DNA from: Oscillospiraceae bacterium
Lineage (GTDB): Bacteria > Bacillota > Clostridia > UMGS1810
NCBI GenBank assembly: GCA_015069015.1
Contig: SVJK01000001.1
Location: 21,846 to 85,845, forward strand
DNA length: 64,000 nucleotides
Reading direction: 5' to 3'
Positions 60,716-64,000 of this stretch are shown here, piece after piece (the stretch's first letter is position 1; each line of letters opens with the position of its first letter). Below the pieces are notes generated by a model. It did no database searches. It saw only the letters and a program-made list of their open reading frames with translations, and was not told where the DNA came from. The position numbers were made by a program, and so were the translations under genes.

Positions 60716-62230
60716 CGAATGATATATTGCATCCTTTTTCCATGATGCTACGAAGGGATAGTCAGAATAGAGACGTACTGCAAATTCTGCCCCATCCTCA
60801 ACACCGATTTTGGCAAGTGAATTTCTGTTGAAATAGAGAGCGTCAGGATCTGCATCATTTTCATCAAAAAGATTCTTTTGGCATCTTGTTCCTCCAGGAA
60901 TTTCAACCTTTATGGCAACAACCGATTTTGCCGGATCATCAAAATATAAATCTGCATAGACAGGAATTTTTATCATTGTGGTGTTTATGAATGTGAACGT
61001 GGCATCATCTTTTGTCACAGAGTCAAAATACCAGTTTTTAGCACCTGCGGCTTTCTGATACTGTGCTATTTTTTCATCTAAAATCTGTCTTCCGTATTTT
61101 CCGGGAGTGTATGGAAGTTTTATGGTTACTGTTTCTTTTGCAGTAAAATAGTCTTTCACATTAAGGTCATATATAAGATGTTTGTTGTAGGAAGTATATA
61201 TGTTATACTTCATAAATCCAATGTCTTCTTCTGTCGGACAGAAACATACTGATGGATCTATGAGGTCATATTCTTCTTCTCTTCCTCCTCCGAATCCGTG
61301 GTGAGGAATCTGAAGTATATCTGATTTAAGGTATCTTCCCCATCTTTCGCCAAATTTTGCAAGTTCAAAATCTGCATCTGCACACAGAAGAAGAACCTGA
61401 CCTTTGAATGTCACTTTTAAAATCAGAGAATAACGATTGAAACACTCAACAGGCGGTTTCATTGTGTCGTCGGGTGATGAAAGGACTTCAAAATGGAGTC
61501 CCGCAATGTCAAACACGTCACCTGTGTGAAGCATAAATAAGGGATAGCCTTCTTTTTTAATAATGCTTTCAAGTTTCTGAAGGTTCTCCATTTCTTCCTG
61601 TGTTCCCATTGCCGGAATTCTTTCAAGGTTTTCTTCCTTTGCCTCAGGGAAATTATAGAGAAATTTTTCTATTATCACATCATCTTTATATTTTCTGTAG
61701 AATTCAAAAAATGCTCTGTAGTGGTCAAGGTGTGGATGTGTCATAATCCACGCGGCAATAACGGGTTTTTTGTCCGGTGACTGCTCTCTCATAAGATTTA
61801 TGAGTTTGTCAGCCTCAGGCTCAAATTCCCACCCACCGTCTATGATAACAAATCTTCCGTCGTCGCATCTGATGACATCTGAAAGTCCTGAATCTTCAGG
61901 CTGAATCTGTGTGAAAAGTGCATCACATACGCCTTGTTTTCTCTTTGAAGTAAAATCGGGTACTTCTTCATCGTTTATATATATAATTTTTATCTCTTTC
62001 GTTCCCGGGTAGAACGCAAGTCTTACAGAATCCTTTCCTTTTTTGAAAAATGCAAAGGTGTTATCCGAAAGTTCATAACTGTTTATCATTTTAAATCCCT
62101 GTGCTCTTATATCAAGAACGTGGGCATTATACGAAGCTACGTCTGAGGATGTAAAAGCACTCACCCAAACCTTTTCGCTCTGTGGTGCACAAAAATCAAG
62201 AACTTCATTTTTTAAAGGGTTAAATTTCAT
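60713..62230 (-). CDS. ComEC-like metallo-beta-lactamase-fold protein
   Basis: A 505-residue cytoplasmic protein. ATG 62230 has AAAGGAACACAGG upstream; the longer frame adds a hydrophobic stretch but lacks a site. N-terminal region of about 120 residues, then an MBL domain: VIDGGW-like VIIDGGWEFE, WIMTHPHLDHYRAF (HxHxDH), LLLCADADFELAKFG and IPHHGFGG, as in ComEC/Rec2-type MBL proteins. The last 100 residues are beta-rich. The final residues (AIYHS) are encoded by the first base pairs of the hairpin array. Function unknown; nuclease or hydrolase. Confidence 0.75.
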   Translation of the reverse strand: MKFNPLKNEVLDFCAPQSEKVWVSAFTSSDVASYNAHVLDIRAQGFKMINSYELSDNTFAFFKKGKDSVRLAFYPGTKEIKIIYINDEEVPDFTSKRKQGVCDALFTQIQPEDSGLSDVIRCDDGRFVIIDGGWEFEPEADKLINLMREQSPDKKPVIAAWIMTHPHLDHYRAFFEFYRKYKDDVIIEKFLYNFPEAKEENLERIPAMGTQEEMENLQKLESIIKKEGYPLFMLHTGDVFDIAGLHFEVLSSPDDTMKPPVECFNRYSLILKVTFKGQVLLLCADADFELAKFGERWGRYLKSDILQIPHHGFGGGREEEYDLIDPSVCFCPTEEDIGFMKYNIYTSYNKHLIYDLNVKDYFTAKETVTIKLPYTPGKYGRQILDEKIAQYQKAAGAKNWYFDSVTKDDATFTFINTTMIKIPVYADLYFDDPAKSVVAIKVEIPGGTRCQKNLFDENDADPDALYFNRNSLAKIGVEDGAEFAVRLYSDYPFVASWKKDAIYHS

Positions 62231-62410
62231 ATCCTGTGTTCCTTTCTTTGATGAAAATATCAACAACGCCATTATGGTTATATCATATACAATCATCAGA
62301 GCATTGTCAATATAAGAATCAGCCATTTTTATTTATAAGATAATTACTAATAATTGCAAACCTATAAAGTTTATGATAAAATAAAACCAATACATTACAG
62401 AGGTAACAAT

Positions 62411-63648
62411 ATGAAAAACAAATATATAGAAAATGAAAGACTAAGTCTGTTTCTGTTCCTTGCTGCGGCAATTGTTCAGATTCTCATTGCCATGACAAAA
62501 AACTGTTTCAGTGCGGCAATGGTACTTCTTGTTGAGGAGCAAATCCTGACCAAAACCCAGACAGGTACAATCTCTGCCCTGTTTTATCTTGTGTATGCCC
62601 CCTTTCAGATTGTGGGAGGATTTGCATCAGACAGATTTTCTCCGTTTACCCTTGTATCTGTCGGTCTTTTTGGTTCAATGGTTGCAAACACAGCAATATA
62701 TTTTTCGCAAAGTTACACTTCAATGCTCATAATTTCTGCCATAAACGGTGCAATTCAGTTTGGCGTGTGGCCATCTCTTTTTAAAATCTGTTCATCAATG
62801 CTTGCTCCGTCTCACAGGCAAAAGGCTGTGTTTTACATAAGCGTATGCTACATTTTAGGATCTGTGGCAAGTTTTCTGGTGGCAGGCATGGTTTCGACCT
62901 GGAAATCAAATTTTTCTGTTTCTGCAGTTGCAATTGGTCTTTGCCTTATAGCATGGGTGATTTCCGGAAAGACTTTTAAAAGAAACCTCAAAGAAGAAAC
63001 TATCGAAATGGTAAAACAGGAAAGTATTCAAGGAGAAAAACCACACAGTTTTTTAAAACTCCTTTTTCAAGCGGACTTTTCATCATGCTTCCCGGAACAC
63101 TTCTGGCATCGGTTTTCTCTGTGGGTGTTCAGTCGGTCATTCCAAGTATGCTGAAAGAAAACTACCATGCTATTTCAGCATCTGTTGCAAGTTTTTTGAA
63201 TGCGTTCCCTCTTATTGCAGGACTTGTGGGAAAAACATTAATGCTTTTTGTGTATCGAAAAAAAATGCGTGACGAATCAATTGTTATGACAGTTTGTATG
63301 GCATCACTCCTTTTCCCCATTGGGGTTATGTGCTTTATGGGAAAGGTGAGCGTCTGGGTGATTCTCATTATGGCTTGCCTGATACTTTTGATTTCAAATG
63401 CATCAAACATTGCATATGCATCATATCTGCCTATGAGGTTTGCAAAGGTGGGCAAACCTGCAACAGTTTCAGGAATCATTAATTCCACAGCATCTCTGGG
63501 AATTGTTATGGCGTCATTCATATCTCCTCTTGTGGCAGACAATTTCGGTTGGGATTATGTCATATACTTATGGATATTATTTGCTTTTTGCGCTTCTCTT
63601 CTTTTCTTCATGTCATTCTTTTTCTGGAGAAAGTTTATCAAACAATAA
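62411..63648 (+). pseudogene. MFS transporter interrupted by a -1 frameshift
   Basis: An MFS permease (start ATG 62411 with AGAGGTAAC upstream). The first frame covers about 217 residues with six or so helices (TKNCFSAAMVLLVEEQILTK, FASDRFSP). It then shifts: the second half, FIMLPGTLLASVFSVGVQS onward, is in the -1 frame. The change falls at TTTAAAA (63052-63058), which in frame reads T TTA AAA, a canonical X XXY YYZ slippery heptamer; slipping -1 gives the correct downstream frame (T-P-F-S-S-G-L-F). So it is either a pseudogene with one A lost, a sequencing error, or programmed frameshifting. No clear stimulatory hairpin checked. Confidence 0.8.
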
Positions 63649-64000
63649 AAGCTTTCAGGTTTTATATAGCACATATCCAGTTACGCACTAACACAATTAA
63701 AGTACGTCAAAAAGGAAATGTAAAAAAAGTCCAGACCGCAATAAGGCAATGATAATAAGCAATACAGAGTATTAATTAGCCTGTAAATCATTTGAATTTG
63801 CTAAAAATGTTGAAAAACATCTGTTTCCAGATGTTTCAGCGTGTCGATAAAGTCGACACGCTGGCAGACTGTTGAAAATGGTCGCAGGCGAGGAAGGGCG
63901 AAGCGGACAGTACGAGGGTACGGCAATGAGCCATGACGAAGCAAGCAAAGTGCCTCAAATCATAGCTTTTGGCAATTTTATTGACAAAAGCATCATAAAC
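63649..64000. other. Intergenic stretch with two hairpins, compositionally different end
   Basis: No credible gene. Two adjacent stem-loops: AAACATCT / AGATGTTT (63815-63836) and a perfect 11-bp CAGCGTGTCGA / TCGACACGCTG with five-base loop (63837-63863). From about 63880 the sequence becomes G-rich and purine-rich (GGCGAGGAAGGGCGAAGCGG), unlike its surroundings. An open frame from ATG 63878 to the window edge has no ribosome site. It resembles the edge of a repeat or mobile sequence continuing outside the window. Confidence 0.45.

Noticed and set aside
60414-60722. A 102-residue frame inside the palindromic mosaic
   Set aside because: It reads through successive inverted repeats and has no ribosome site or domain; its length is explained by the repeats.
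63878-64000. Start of a gene running off the right edge
   Set aside because: Open frame of 41 codons but no ribosome site and biased composition typical of a repeat; not enough to call a gene.

Overview
The window looks like the chromosome of an endospore-forming Clostridia (Firmicutes). It has low to moderate G+C, strong AGGAGG-type ribosome binding sites and near-consensus sigma-A promoters. Markers include a PolC-type DNA polymerase III, dipicolinate synthase (spoVFA/spoVFB), SpoVB-like flippases, yabP/yabQ, a SpoIIM-like protein and a BofC-like protein. I cannot name the genus. The carbohydrate genes and the palindromic intergenic repeats would fit a gut anaerobe, but that is inference.

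Layout: 1-5850 is the tail-fibre/holin/endolysin/accessory end of a phage-like element whose 5' part lies outside the window. A tRNA-Asp follows at 6216-6289, with a 198-bp unit repeated twice exactly at its 3' end. 6730-10363 (minus) is a cluster of membrane-anchored proteins, one with a zinc ribbon and BspA-type leucine-rich repeats. Then come a MATE exporter and a stalk-domain/CAP secreted protein. 13164-16774 (minus) is the yabR-divIC-yabQ-yabP-yabO-yabM block, followed by spoVB (plus), spoVFA-spoVFB (minus) and putP (plus).

21652-26987 (minus) is a six-gene sugar-acid operon: galactonate dehydratase, KDGal kinase, KDPGal aldolase, SDR, GH5-like hydrolase and a UlaG-like hydrolase. A divergent regulator with a sugar-sensor-like body and a C-terminal LuxR-type HTH faces it. 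rdgB, galK and two more anchored proteins follow. 32379-34174 is yqhQ-prmC, then a BofC-like gene, a class A PBP, a DUF805 protein and nadE.

38525-42052 is a second phage-like island. It holds three small minus-strand genes, a divergent operator region, a CI/LexA-type repressor and a terminase pair with no portal or capsid genes after it. Housekeeping ispG-polC follow at once from their own promoter. 47488-55886 (minus) is an operon with a BMP-type ABC importer, two paralogous lipoproteins, a GH88 glucuronyl hydrolase and an SGNH esterase. This suggests uptake of a uronate-containing glycan fragment or a nucleoside-like ligand. The last part carries proC-spoIIM-xerD, a structured leader ahead of DUF2798-carD genes, a 171-nt structured RNA (possibly 6S RNA), a mosaic of palindromic repeats, a ComEC-like MBL protein and an MFS transporter broken by a -1 frameshift at a slippery heptamer.

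No complete novel system is evident. The best leads are the tRNA-Asp/198-bp array, the orphan terminase/repressor island with its four half-site operator, the structured RNAs near 58.7 and 59.9 kb, the sensor-LuxR regulator of the galactonate operon, and the BMP importer tied to glycan enzymes.
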